From the NCBI RefSeq assembly GCF_002939865.1, contig NZ_MDEE01000005.1, forward strand, positions 62,001 through 126,000: a stretch of 64,000 nt of DNA, written 5' to 3'. Source of the DNA: Xanthomonas dyei (lineage in GTDB: Bacteria; Pseudomonadota; Gammaproteobacteria; Xanthomonadales; Xanthomonadaceae). The position numbers and the translations under genes were made by a program. This document shows positions 26,459-34,926 of the stretch, piece by piece (the first letter of the stretch is position 1; every line of letters starts with the position of its first letter). The notes under the pieces are model-generated. The model was not told the DNA's origin and did not search any database. It was given only the letters and a program-made list of their open reading frames with translations.

Positions 26459-26848
26459 TCAGCGTCCCCAAAATGCGTCTTCCTGGATTTGATCGGCCGA
26501 GAATAGCCGGACTTCGACGATCTTGCCGTCCTCGATGCGCAGCAGATCCACGCCGGCCTGCTTGAGCGTGACGCCGTTGGCCTGGCCGGAAAATTCCAGC
26601 GTGATGGCCACCCAGTCGCCACTGGCCATGTAGTCATCGGCACGGCTGATGGCGAAGGTGCCGTTGGAGACCTCCATCATCTTGCCCAGCATCGGCCCGA
26701 CCACCGCCATGCCTTGGTGGGTGCCGGAGAATTGATGGTTGCCGGGCTGGTGCCAGATCACGTCGGGCGAAATGAGGCTGCCCAGCGTTGCGTGGTCGCC
26801 GGTCTGGACCGAGGTGATGTAGGACTTGGCAATGTCGATGGTGTTCAT
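26459..26848 (-). CDS. NTF2/SnoaL-like ester-cyclase-type protein
   Basis: A 129-residue cone-shaped alpha+beta barrel protein, judging by MNTIDIAKSYITSVQTGDHA, the metal/substrate pocket stretch LISPDVIWHQPGNHQFSGTH, and the C-terminal KIVEVRLFSADQIQEDAFWG. ATG 26848 has GAGGAAA six bases upstream. This family includes small polyketide cyclases and many uncharacterised enzymes, so substrate is unknown. It forms a likely operon with the next NTF2-like gene upstream on the same strand. Confidence 0.78.
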   Translation of the reverse strand: MNTIDIAKSYITSVQTGDHATLGSLISPDVIWHQPGNHQFSGTHQGMAVVGPMLGKMMEVSNGTFAISRADDYMASGDWVAITLEFSGQANGVTLKQAGVDLLRIEDGKIVEVRLFSADQIQEDAFWGR

Positions 26849-26958
26849 GGTGGTTTCCTCGGTTGGTTGAAATGTAAGCGTGCAAGGCCTGCAGGCGTGG
26901 GTGCCTGGTTGGCCGATCTTTAGTGGGAGTGAAGCGCGGTGCGGTCTGCGGCGATAGG

Positions 26959-27399
26959 TCAGGACATCAGGCTTTGCTGGGCGCCGGGATGTAACGTGAT
27001 CGACCAATGGACGTGCACGACGCGCCAGCGTCCTTCGATGTAGCGGAAGACCTGTGTCGAATTCCAGGCAGTACCCGGCGTCTCACCGCCCTGGCCGTCG
27101 CCGAGGATGTTCTGCAGGTTGTAGTGCAACACAGCCATGTCGCGGTTATCGCTGACCATTACCACCGGCTGGATATAGTCGTTGCGCAGGATCTTGAGCT
27201 TGCCCTCGAACACGTTGCGGAAGTAGGCCTCCACCGCCGCATGACCGTCCAGACGCAGCGCGGTCAGGGGATCGAAATACGACACCTCGTCGCTGTAGGC
27301 CTCCAGTGCGCCATCGACGTCGCCCTCATTCCAGCGTGCGTTGATGCCGTTGTCCACGGCCAGAATGGCCTGGGTGATCCGTTCGATATCGGCGTGCAT
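26959..27399 (-). CDS. SnoaL/NTF2-like protein
   Basis: A 146-residue protein of the nuclear-transport-factor-2-like fold. Its order is ITQAILAVDNGINARWNEGD, VSYFDPLTALRLDG, AVEAYFRNVFEG, then strands ending VFRYIEGRWRVVHVHWS. It resembles the DUF4440/calcium-kinase association-domain type more than the partner downstream. It is divergent from the AraC-type regulator across about 130 bases, a typical arrangement for a regulator and its target operon. Confidence 0.75.
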   Translation of the reverse strand: MHADIERITQAILAVDNGINARWNEGDVDGALEAYSDEVSYFDPLTALRLDGHAAVEAYFRNVFEGKLKILRNDYIQPVVMVSDNRDMAVLHYNLQNILGDGQGGETPGTAWNSTQVFRYIEGRWRVVHVHWSITLHPGAQQSLMS

Positions 27400-27526
27400 C
27401 GTCTGTTTTCTCAGGAAAGTGGGGGCGTGCTGTGGGAGTGATTATTGGACTTGATTGGCCGACGCGAGCGGTCCAAAGTGGACGGCGAATGATCATTTCC
27501 GGACATCTTTCAAATGGTGCAGGCCG

Positions 27527-28453
27527 ATGACCAGTTCCGGGCGCAGCCGTTCTGCGAAGGCGCAGGCGAGATCGCAGATCCTGCCGTTGGCCTATCACCC
27601 GCAGGCCCCCTATCGTCTCGACCTTGAAGTCTTCACGGTTGCCGATCTGCGTACCCGCGCACCCCGGGAAGCAGTGCAGGCGACGCACCGCTACGGATTC
27701 CACACCTTGTTGTGCGTGACCCAGGGCGTGTGCACCCAGCTGATCGACTTCAAGGCGATCGCCTGCGCGCCAGGTTCGCTAGTGATCGTGCGGCCCGGCC
27801 AAGCGCACAGCTATGGCATCAAGGACGACTGGGATGGGTGGAACGTGATTTTCCGCCAGGAGTTCGTGCTGCCGGCAGCAACAACGCCGGGCGATCTGAA
27901 GCTCGCCTTCGACCTGGGCAAGCTGCCGGACCATGTGCAGCTCGGTCGCGATGACTTGAAGCGGCTGACCGATGTGATCGTGCAGATGCGCCAGGACACG
28001 CTGATGGAGGCGCCGCAAGACGACGTGCACGCGCTGCTGCGTCATCAGCTGCATGCGTTGCTGACGCGGCTCAGCATTGTGCATGGCCGTACCCACGTGC
28101 GCGATGTTGCGGTGTCTGCGGCGCTGCGCCGCTTCCACCGGTTCCAGCAGCTTGTCGAAGACTATTTTGCACAGTGGCATCAGGTTGCCGACTACGCCGA
28201 TCGGCTCGGGTGCACGGAAAAGAGCCTGGCGCGCGCAGTGCAAGCGGCGATGGGCACCACCGCAAAGACCTTCATTGCCGCACGGATCAACCTGGAAGCC
28301 AAGCGCCTGCTGGTGCACACGTCGCTGCCGGTTGCCGCAATCGCCGAAGAACTGGGCTTCGACGAAGCGACCAACTTCAACAAGTTTTTCAGGCGGGAAG
28401 TAAGTTGCACGCCGTCGGAATTTCGGCGGCGGTATCGGGTTGCCGAGCGATAG
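27527..28453 (+). CDS. AraC-family transcriptional regulator
   Basis: A 308-residue regulator. The N-terminal cupin-type effector domain spans about 20-130, with APGSLVIVRPGQAHSYGI. The C-terminal pair of helix-turn-helix motifs includes YADRLGCTEKSLARAV and the signature segment PVAAIAEELGFDEATNFNKFF followed by TPSEFRRRYR. ATG 27527 is preferred; an upstream start at 27,455 would add a tail lacking similarity to the fold. It probably controls the two divergent NTF2-like genes. Confidence 0.85.
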   Translation: MTSSGRSRSAKAQARSQILPLAYHPQAPYRLDLEVFTVADLRTRAPREAVQATHRYGFHTLLCVTQGVCTQLIDFKAIACAPGSLVIVRPGQAHSYGIKDDWDGWNVIFRQEFVLPAATTPGDLKLAFDLGKLPDHVQLGRDDLKRLTDVIVQMRQDTLMEAPQDDVHALLRHQLHALLTRLSIVHGRTHVRDVAVSAALRRFHRFQQLVEDYFAQWHQVADYADRLGCTEKSLARAVQAAMGTTAKTFIAARINLEAKRLLVHTSLPVAAIAEELGFDEATNFNKFFRREVSCTPSEFRRRYRVAER

Positions 28454-28704
28454 CGACCGCCTGCATGCGACTGCGCAAAGAGCGGTGGCCCGCCGCCATC
28501 TCCGCCATCGGGACGTGATGGCGCGACGCGCCTGATGCGGCAGCGGCTTCGTCGGGACACCTGGCTGGCCGTGCCCTCAGCGCAACCGCTCTCCTCAGCA
28601 AGCGGGCCGAGCTCCCGTGTGCGGGTAAGTCGCGCGTAGCTCGCAGCTTGAAAATCTGCATCGCGCAGCGGTGGTGCTGGCTGCGCGGCAGGACGCTTGG
28701 CAGG

Positions 28705-29373
28705 TCAGGCCGGGCGACCAGCCGAGAGCAGTTCCAGCACGGCCTTGCCGGCGTCGCCGCTCAAGCGTTCGGCCAGGGCTGCCACGACAATGGCATGGGT
28801 TTGCCGCAAGACGCTGTCTGCATCGGCGCTGGCGTCCACGACATGTTTACCCGGCAATTGCAGCGCGGCGAAGATGGCACGGCAGCGTTCCAGGTTGTCC
28901 TGGGTTTCGAAGTGGTTGGGTGCGTCGCCGCGGGCGCGGATGCGGGCCAGGCCGGTGGGTGGCGGCAGGTCGAGCAGCAGCAGCACGTCCGGGCGCGGCG
29001 CGAAGGCATTGCGTTCCAGCAACTCGTCCAGCGGCAGGCCGGCGGCGCCCTGGTAGGCGACCATCGACGGAAAGTAGCGGTCCAGGATTACGATGTCGCC
29101 GCGTGCCAATGCGGGGGCAATGAGGGTGTCCACATGTTCGTGGCGGTCGCGGATCAGCAGCTCGGCTTCTTCGTCGGCGCTCAGGCGGCCGGTGGCGGCG
29201 GACTGACGCAGCTGGGTGCCCCAGGGGCCATTGGTCGGCTCCTTGCTCAGCACGACGCGGGCGCCGGCCGCTTCCAGTGCGTTGGCCAGGCTGCGGGCGA
29301 GGGTGGTCTTGCCGGCGCCGTCGATACCTTCGATCGCGATCAGCAAGCCACCGGGCTTCAGTTCGATTGTCAT
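28705..29373 (-). CDS. tmk: Thymidylate kinase
   Basis: Phosphorylates dTMP to dTDP. The 222-residue protein has Walker [12 protein letters not shown], the DR(Y/F) motif [15 protein letters not shown] and a lid region with [13 protein letters not shown]. The sequence after the lid is somewhat divergent from classical Tmk, so it may be a second, lineage-specific copy. Start ATG 29373 is preceded by weak ribosome-binding sequence. A perfect 8-bp hairpin lies 48 bases upstream of it (29,421-29,440). Confidence 0.83.
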   Translation of the reverse strand: MTIELKPGGLLIAIEGIDGAGKTTLARSLANALEAAGARVVLSKEPTNGPWGTQLRQSAATGRLSADEEAELLIRDRHEHVDTLIAPALARGDIVILDRYFPSMVAYQGAAGLPLDELLERNAFAPRPDVLLLLDLPPPTGLARIRARGDAPNHFETQDNLERCRAIFAALQLPGKHVVDASADADSVLRQTHAIVVAALAERLSGDAGKAVLELLSAGRPA

Positions 29374-30134
29374 CGCGCTACTTTATCCGATCGTGGCAAT
29401 GGATCCGTCGCTGGCGATCTTGCAGGGCTTTCGCCCTGCATTGCTGCGGGGGCGCTGGATCACGCAATGGCATGCACGCAAGCGACAATCTTCGTCCCAC
29501 ATGAGCACGTTGCGCAGGACGGTGACGATGGCGGCGCCCCGCTGGCACGTCATCGCGCAACGCTTGCCGGGCACGTCATGCGTGCGCATCCCGCCATCTG
29601 CCATCCACAAGCACCCAGCGTTCGAACACAGCCCGCCGTCGAAGATATCGATGGCGCATCTGATGCCGAGCGGACGTATCTACCAGCGCCTGGACACCTC
29701 ACCCGCGCGCTGCCAAGCGCGGCAATCGCCGCAAGACGTCGGTCTTTGGCTGTGTGCAGCGGCGATCACTGCATCTGCGCCAATAGTGCGGTTCACGCGT
29801 GATACCGCGGGTTGTTCACAGGTTCCCCGGCCGTAGCGTTCCCTGGCGCTGCCGCTATTGCCGATTCACTATCACGGGTATGTCCTGCGCGATGTCGGGA
29901 ATGTCCCGATGTCACCGCTTCTGTCCGCTCGGCATACTGAATAAGTCAGACGCAGCGCTCATTCGTATCATGACTGAGTCGCGTTTCTGGCTTCAAGGAA
30001 GAAGGACGCGTCGCCGCCACCCTAGAGGCGGCATCCCCCGCGTGACGCCCTTTTAGGCCCGTCGTGACCGGATTCCTTGTTTATTTTTGCGCGGTTTACC
30101 GCTAGCCCGCCGTACCATTACCGCGCGCCGGCAA
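29374..30134. other. 761-bp region without a supported gene
   Basis: Frames are short and mutually antisense. The only structure noted is the perfect hairpin TGCAGGGC-TTTC-GCCCTGCA at 29,421-29,440 in the tmk leader. Near 30,060-30,110 the DNA turns T-rich (TTGTTTATTTTTGCGCGG), which may act as a terminator for the GTPase operon reading leftward from above or simply be an A/T-rich spacer. Nothing else is recognised. Confidence 0.4.
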
Positions 30135-30674
30135 TCAGCTTGCCGAGGTATAGCGATAGGACAGCAGCGATTTCACCAGGAAGGTGATCTGGGTGGCCGA
30201 GCGCGCATCCACGCGCATGACCGGAATGCGGAAGCCTTCGGCCGCCAGCGCATCGCGAAATGGCGGCAGCAGAAAGTCTTCGACCTCGTCGGTCATGGTG
30301 ATGCCCACGGCCAGGCTGGCGTCCGGTGCGATCTGCGAAAACTCACGCAGCAGCGCCAGGGTCGCCTCCAGCATCTGCGGGTCGCGCGCATTGGTCAGCA
30401 CGATCACGCCCAGTGCGCCGTCGCAGACCAGCGGCCACATGAAATCCAGATATTTCTGGCCGGGCACGCCGTAGACGTGCAGCAATTCGCCGTCTTCCAG
30501 CTCGATGGAACTGTAGTCCAGCGCGACCGTGGTGTAGGTCTTGTCGCCAGAGGCATCCTGGCTGAGCGGCATTTCGGTGCTGACCGGCTCCACGTCGGAG
30601 ATGGCGCGCACCGCGGTGGTCTTGCCGGCGCCCATGCCGCCAACGAACACCAGTTTGTTGGCTGGAAGACTCAT
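30135..30674 (-). CDS. Small Ras-like GTPase (MglA/CvnD-like)
   Basis: A 179-residue G protein. The P-loop is FVGGMGAGKTT (about 10-20), and the switch-II region reads HVYGVPGQKYLDFMW. The usual DxxG aspartate is absent there, as in MglA of Myxococcus, which has TVPGQ. Later it has VIVLTNARDP and ITMTDE. It is the last gene of a four-gene operon with two roadblock proteins, whose homologues act as GTPase-activating or scaffold partners. It overlaps the upstream gene by ATGA. A role in polarity, motility or signalling is inferred. Confidence 0.82.
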   Translation of the reverse strand: MSLPANKLVFVGGMGAGKTTAVRAISDVEPVSTEMPLSQDASGDKTYTTVALDYSSIELEDGELLHVYGVPGQKYLDFMWPLVCDGALGVIVLTNARDPQMLEATLALLREFSQIAPDASLAVGITMTDEVEDFLLPPFRDALAAEGFRIPVMRVDARSATQITFLVKSLLSYRYTSAS

Positions 30675-31588
30675 GACTGCGCCTGCGAAAGAGAGAGGCC
30701 AAAGCGACGTGCGACCCAGGAAAAAAACCGGGAGTTGCTGCTGTCCGGACGACGCGGCGGTGACGGCACGGAAATCTCCGCAGTCTGGGCGAGGCCGCTG
30801 GCAAGTGCGGCGGCGAACAGGCATTCCACCGTCTGCAGCGGCAGCTTGCAAGCATTGGCCAGCGCCTGCGGGCGCCAGGGGCGCGCATGCAGGTGGGCAA
30901 TGGCGAGCAGCTGCGCAGGCGAACTGGTGTCGACGCTCAGCTCCGGCCACTGCCGTAGCTGCAACGCACGGCTGGCCTCCACCGCCGGCAGCGCGGGGCG
31001 CAGGTGCTCGGGCAGGGCGAAATACAGCGCTTCGAAGGAGATGCGTTGCGTCAGTGCGGCATCGGCATCGCCGGTCACGGACTGCCAGCCGGGGCGATCC
31101 AATGCGGCAACGAGCTCCGATAGCGACAGGCCGGCTGGCAGGTGCAGGCAGCGACTGGATAGGTCCACGCGCACCTGCAGGTGCGCAGTGCGCAGCAGCA
31201 CCGGGCCTGCGCCGAATTCGCCGCGGCAATGGCGCAGCAGCAGCGCCGGTTCGGCCACCTGGGCAGCGTGTGGCGAAGACAACAGCAGACGCATCTGTTC
31301 GTTGAGTTCGCGCACGGTGGCGCCGTGCTTGAGCCAGGCGCCGGCGACCGGCGTGCGCGAGACCACCAACACGCGCACCGGCTGGCCTTGCAATGCCTGC
31401 CATGCGGCCAGGCCATCGGACGTTTCCAGACCCAGCACCACCACGTCGGCCGCATGCTGCGGCCATTCGCCCAACTGCACGTCGATACGCTCGGCGAGCA
31501 GCAGCGAGCACGCCAGTTTCAGGCGCGTGGTGTGCAGCAGATCCAGGCCGGCCGTGGCGACCCGCATGGCGTGAATGGGTGTGGTCAT
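30671..31588 (-). CDS. Conservon-type regulatory protein with pseudo-receiver fold
   Basis: A 305-residue protein of unassigned family. Residues 1-100 look like a degenerate receiver or Rossmann unit (ADVVVLGLETSDGLAAWQAL, RVLVVSRTPV) without a phosphoacceptor site. The C-terminal third (AQLLAIAHLHARPWRPQALANA and LPLQTVECLFAAALASGLA) looks like a winged helix, and the end is basic. In actinobacterial conservons the gene between roadblock and GTPase is a DUF742-like wHTH protein, so this may be a counterpart. It overlaps the GTPase gene by four bases. Confidence 0.7.
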   Translation of the reverse strand: MTTPIHAMRVATAGLDLLHTTRLKLACSLLLAERIDVQLGEWPQHAADVVVLGLETSDGLAAWQALQGQPVRVLVVSRTPVAGAWLKHGATVRELNEQMRLLLSSPHAAQVAEPALLLRHCRGEFGAGPVLLRTAHLQVRVDLSSRCLHLPAGLSLSELVAALDRPGWQSVTGDADAALTQRISFEALYFALPEHLRPALPAVEASRALQLRQWPELSVDTSSPAQLLAIAHLHARPWRPQALANACKLPLQTVECLFAAALASGLAQTAEISVPSPPRRPDSSNSRFFSWVARRFGLSLSQAQS

Positions 31589-31697
31589 GAGAGGGCGCAG
31601 GCGTGGCGCAAAAGGTCGTGGCGCAAAAGAACGACAACACCTGCCGGTACGCACCGGCAGGCAGGGTCGGCGACGCGGATGCGCCGCTGGACAGGCA

Positions 31698-32057
31698 TCA
31701 ACTGAAATCCAGGGTCTTTTCGAACGCCTTGAGCTCGTGGCGGGCCATGGCCAGATTGGCCTTGGCGCGATCCAGCACGACATACAGAAACAGCGTGCCG
31801 TTGCTCTCGAGCGGACGCAGCAGGTGGTACTGGCGCGACAGCGTGATCAGGATGTCTTCGATGGTGTCGTGCAGACCGAGCTGCTCGGCGATGCGGCGCT
31901 TGGCACGCACCACTTCGGTATTGCCGGCTGCGGCCAGCTCGAGGTTGAGTTCGGTGCCGCCGGTCATGCCCAGGGCCATGCCGCTGTCGCTGTCGACCAG
32001 CGCGGCGCCGACGAAACCGGCGAGCGAATGCAATTGTTCCAGATTGAGTTTTGACAT
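31698..32057 (-). CDS. Roadblock/LC7-domain protein (second)
   Basis: A 119-residue single-domain protein with GFVGAALVDSDSGMALG at the beginning, then LELAAAGNTEVVRAKRR and DTIEDILITLSRQYHLLRPL, ending in LVLDRA-like helices (VVLDRAKANLAMARHEL). Roadblock domains dimerise and regulate small GTPases, as MglB does for MglA. It begins at ATG 32057 behind AAGGGGACC. It sits between the other roadblock gene and the pseudo-receiver gene. Confidence 0.8.
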   Translation of the reverse strand: MSKLNLEQLHSLAGFVGAALVDSDSGMALGMTGGTELNLELAAAGNTEVVRAKRRIAEQLGLHDTIEDILITLSRQYHLLRPLESNGTLFLYVVLDRAKANLAMARHELKAFEKTLDFS

Positions 32058-32125
32058 CGGTGGTCCCCTTCCAAACGGTGAGAAAAATCGGTGCGCTCGT
32101 GCAAGCACGAACAATGCCAACAGCA

Positions 32126-32578
32126 TCAGCCGGCCGGTTGCGCCAGCGCTGCAGCCAGGCGGCCGGCGCAGTCGCGCGCGTTGAACAGCAGCGCGGCTGC
32201 ATTGAGGTCGGCGCCGCCTACGGCGGTCAGCGTCAGCGGTTTGTCGGCACGGATGCGGATCAGCACCAGCTGCCCGCCACGCGTGCTGATGGTTGCGTAA
32301 TCGGCTTCGCTCAAACTCGACTCGCGCGCCAGCGTCTCGCCCAGGGTCAGGAACGAATTGGCCATCGCGGCCAGGCGGCGCCCGTCCACATCCAGGCTGG
32401 ATTGTTCGGTAATGGCGCGGCCATCGGCGGTGGACAGCATCAACAGCCGGATGCCCGGCTCGCGCTCGATGGTTTGCGCGAATTCGCGCCCGATCCGGTG
32501 CAGGTCGTACTGATGCGATGCCCGCGCGACTTCGCCCACGGCAGCCTTGACGACCTGGTTGACGGCGTTATGCGGCAT
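32126..32578 (-). CDS. Roadblock/LC7-domain protein (first, MglB-like)
   Basis: A 150-residue protein, first gene of the operon. The roadblock core contains LLMLSTADGRAITEQ, RLAAMANSFLTLGETLAR and ADYATISTRGGQLVLIRI, a conservative MglB/CvnB-type pattern. An extra N-terminal helix precedes it. ATG 32578 has CAGGGGAG nine bases upstream. Cotranscription with the second roadblock gene (68 bases) and the GTPase is likely, suggesting a GTPase switch with paired regulators. Confidence 0.82.
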   Translation of the reverse strand: MPHNAVNQVVKAAVGEVARASHQYDLHRIGREFAQTIEREPGIRLLMLSTADGRAITEQSSLDVDGRRLAAMANSFLTLGETLARESSLSEADYATISTRGGQLVLIRIRADKPLTLTAVGGADLNAAALLFNARDCAGRLAAALAQPAG

Positions 32579-32897
32579 GAAACTCCCCTGTTGCTGATGG
32601 CCCGAGCGCGTACGTGATGCGTGTGCTGCGCTGGCCGGCGCACCATACCACCGAGGTATTAGTGCTCAGTCACACCAGCCTCAGGCGCTTAACTGGGCGG
32701 TCAGACAAGCAGAATCTGCAATGTCCAGCGCGCCACAAACTGCCGTGGCACGTCACTGTAGCGGCGCGTCGAGGCAGATCTAAACCCGTCCGTTGTGCCG
32801 GCAGACAGATGCAAATCGCATGCCGTGTTGCGCTGCCGCGCGTCACTGCGCGGGCGCGCCACTAGACTGCATGGCTTTATCGATGCTGGAGCAATGC
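32579..32897. other. Divergent intergenic region, roadblock operon / arginase
   Basis: This 319-bp gap must hold both divergent promoters. I see no confident -35/-10 pair, repeat or small gene. The part around 32,650-32,700 is the most A/T-rich. Confidence 0.4.
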
Positions 32898-33821
32898 ATG
32901 GCAACGCAGTACGTGCCGGTTTCCCTGATTGGCGTTCCCACCGACATCGGTGCCGGCCACCGTGGCGCACGGATGGGGCCGGAGGCGCTGCGCATCGCCG
33001 GCTTGCAGGAGGCCTTGATCGGCCGTGGCGTGGAGGTGCGCGATCTGGGCAACCTGGATGGCCCGCGCAATCCCTGGCAGGCGCCGCAGGCCGGTTACCG
33101 GCATCTGGACGAAGTCGTCGCCTGGAACCAGGCGCTGATGGACGCCAGCTACGCCGAGCTGCAGGCCGGACGCATGCCGATCATGCTGGGTGGCGACCAC
33201 TGCTTGGGCATCGGTTCGATCACCGCAGTGGCCAAGTACTGCCGCGAACAGGGGCGCCCGCTGCGGGTGCTATGGCTGGACGCGCATTCGGACTTCAACA
33301 CCAGCGAAGTGACCCCCTCGGGCAACGTGCACGGCATGCCGGTGGCCTGCCTGTGCGGGCTGGGCCCGCAGGCGCTGACGCATCTGGGTGGCAACGCGCC
33401 GGCGCTGCTGCCCGAGCAGGTGCGGCAGATCGGCATCCGCTCGGTGGACCCGGAAGAAAAACGCCTGATCAAGCAGCACCGCATCGACGTCTACGACATG
33501 CGTTACATCGACGAGGCCGGGATGAAGCGCACCATGGAAGCCGCGCTGCAGGGCATGAGCGCCGACACCCACCTGCATGTGAGCTTCGATGTGGATTTCC
33601 TCGACCCCAGCATCGCGCCGGGCGTGGGCACTACGGTGCCGGGTGGCCCCAACTACCGCGAGGCGCAGCTGGTGATGGAGATGATTGCCGACACCGGGCG
33701 CATGGGGTCGCTGGATATCGTCGAACTGAACCCGGTGCTGGACAACCGTAATGCCACCGCCGAGCTGGCGGTGGATCTGGTCGAAAGCCTGTTCGGCAAA
33801 TCCACCCTGATGCGAGATTGA
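32898..33821 (+). CDS. rocF: Arginase
   Basis: Hydrolyses L-arginine to ornithine and urea. The 307-residue enzyme has all Mn-ligand motifs of the ureohydrolase family: GGDHCLGIGS, WLDAHSDFNT and SFDVDFLDPSIAPG, plus the C-terminal DIVELNP. The NVHGMP loop favours arginase over agmatinase. ATG 32898 follows GGAG at seven bases; upstream in-frame starts add an unlikely tail. It may serve arginine catabolism or polyamine precursor supply. The neighbours do not narrow this. Confidence 0.9.
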   Translation: MATQYVPVSLIGVPTDIGAGHRGARMGPEALRIAGLQEALIGRGVEVRDLGNLDGPRNPWQAPQAGYRHLDEVVAWNQALMDASYAELQAGRMPIMLGGDHCLGIGSITAVAKYCREQGRPLRVLWLDAHSDFNTSEVTPSGNVHGMPVACLCGLGPQALTHLGGNAPALLPEQVRQIGIRSVDPEEKRLIKQHRIDVYDMRYIDEAGMKRTMEAALQGMSADTHLHVSFDVDFLDPSIAPGVGTTVPGGPNYREAQLVMEMIADTGRMGSLDIVELNPVLDNRNATAELAVDLVESLFGKSTLMRD

Positions 33822-33931
33822 TCCAGCGCTGAACGAGGCAGGCCCTCGTTCACATCAAATCCACGTCCGCGCAGTCAGATTTGGCGCCAAGCGAGGTGCG
33901 TTGGCACCGGGCGCAGACCGAGGAAGAGCAA

Positions 33932-34084
33932 ATGAAGCGACTGCTGACACTGATGGTGCTGGGCCTGTTCTCGGCCGGCGTGATGACTGGCTGCAATACC
34001 ATGGCCGGCGCCGGCAAAGATATGCAGGGCGCGGGCGGCAAGGTCGAAAAGACTGCCGAGAAATGCAGCGACGGTAAGTGCTGA
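33932..34084 (+). CDS. Entericidin-like small lipoprotein (Cys-rich tail)
   Basis: A 50-residue precursor with signal MKRLLTLMVLGLFSAGVM and the lipobox TGC; Cys21 would be the lipidated residue. The mature part NTMAGAGKDMQGAGGKVEK is the EcnA/EcnB (entericidin) consensus. It ends KCSDGKC, giving two more cysteines that ordinary entericidins lack. AGGAAGAG precedes the start. A second homologue follows 78 bases downstream. Confidence 0.85.
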   Translation: MKRLLTLMVLGLFSAGVMTGCNTMAGAGKDMQGAGGKVEKTAEKCSDGKC

Positions 34085-34162
34085 TCCGTCACCGGTTGGT
34101 GGCGTTTGTCTGATTCGATTGATCTGCGGCAACGCGCCGCTTTACCCACGAAGGAGTCTGTT

Positions 34163-34297
34163 ATGAAGCGTGCAATTGTGCTGCTGGTGCTGTCGATGTT
34201 CTCGGTCGCGATGCTGTCGGGTTGCAACACCGTCGCAGGTGCCGGCAAGGACGTGCAGGGCGCTGGCGAGAAGGTGGAAGACGCAGCGCGTAAGTGA
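34163..34297 (+). CDS. Entericidin-like small lipoprotein
   Basis: A 44-residue lipoprotein precursor with signal MKRAIVLLVLSMFSVAML and lipobox SGC. The mature sequence NTVAGAGKDVQGAGEKVED closely parallels its upstream neighbour, so the pair is a tandem duplication. A good AAGGAG site stands eight bases before ATG 34163. In E. coli the EcnA/B pair is antidote and lytic lipoprotein under EnvZ/OmpR and sigma-S. Whether that applies here is unknown. A strong terminator follows. Confidence 0.85.
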   Translation: MKRAIVLLVLSMFSVAMLSGCNTVAGAGKDVQGAGEKVEDAARK

Positions 34298-34315
34298 TCT
34301 GACGCCGCATGCAAC

Positions 34316-34343
34316 AAAAACGGGCCGCAAGGCCCGTTTTTTT
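34316..34343 (+). terminator. Intrinsic terminator after the entericidin pair
   Basis: AAAAACGGGCC (34,316-34,326) pairs with GGCCCGTTTTT (34,331-34,341) around a GCAA loop and runs on into seven T residues. The A tract on the left arm would also give the opposite strand a U run, so it may work in both directions. Confidence 0.9.
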
Positions 34344-34543
34344 GTCCGGCAGCTGTCGGGCCCCACCGATGCGCAGGGCGTGACCGCAGCGCCTCGCGCG
34401 GAGGCGCCGATGCGCTGTGACACGCCGGATGCGCCCGTTCAGTGCGGTGATTGCCGGCTTGACACCTCTTGATGCACAGCAAACGCCCGCGTAGGCAACC
34501 TGCCAGCACGGTCAATCGCGGCCGCATCAGCGGAGTCAACGCA

Positions 34544-34753
34544 ATGAACACTGACGTCATTTCCGGCAAGTGGACCCAGCTCAAGGGCAAGATGCAGGCC
34601 AAGTGGGGTGATCTCACCGACGACGATTTCAAGGTTGCCGAAGGCAATGCCGAATATCTGCAGGGCAAACTGCAGGAACGCTATGGCTGGGACCGCGACC
34701 GCGCCCAGACCGAAGTGCGCGCATTCGAAAAATCGCTGCGCGACGACACCTGA
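34544..34753 (+). CDS. CsbD family stress protein
   Basis: A 69-residue soluble protein beginning [16 protein letters not shown], with [21 protein letters not shown] and the [10 protein letters not shown] end. These are the CsbD signature helices. CGGAG precedes ATG 34544. CsbD proteins are general-stress-induced in many bacteria (sigma-B in Bacillus), but their molecular role is unknown. Its neighbours are two stress-type lipoprotein genes upstream, from which it is separated by the terminator. Confidence 0.88.
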   Translation: MNTDVISGKWTQLKGKMQAKWGDLTDDDFKVAEGNAEYLQGKLQERYGWDRDRAQTEVRAFEKSLRDDT

Positions 34754-34810
34754 TCTGCGCACAGCGCCGCTCCGGCAACGGTGAGCGAGGCAGCTGAGCA
34801 CCGATGAATG

Positions 34811-34837
34811 CAACGGGCCGCCATGTGCGGCCCGTTG
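34811..34837. terminator. Perfect hairpin after the CsbD gene
   Basis: CAACGGGCCGC (34,811-34,821) pairs completely with GCGGCCCGTTG (34,827-34,837) around a five-base loop. No U run follows on the plus strand, so termination may be weak or Rho-assisted. The position, 58 bases after the stop, fits a 3'-end structure. Confidence 0.6.
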
Positions 34838-34926
34838 TGCGTCTGTCAGGGGCGCATCCGGGGATGGGGCGATGAGCAGCGCACGGAACCGTTAAACTTG
34901 CGCGCTGACTCCCTGGCATTACGCAG

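Noticed and set aside
26353-26500. tRNA-Thr as an integration site of a genomic island
   Set aside because: No integrase gene nearby and no direct repeat of the tRNA 3' end was seen in the following sequence.
29216-29836. Plus-strand frame overlapping the tmk start
   Set aside because: Arg/Ser/Pro-rich with no domain, overlaps tmk in antisense and has no ribosome site.
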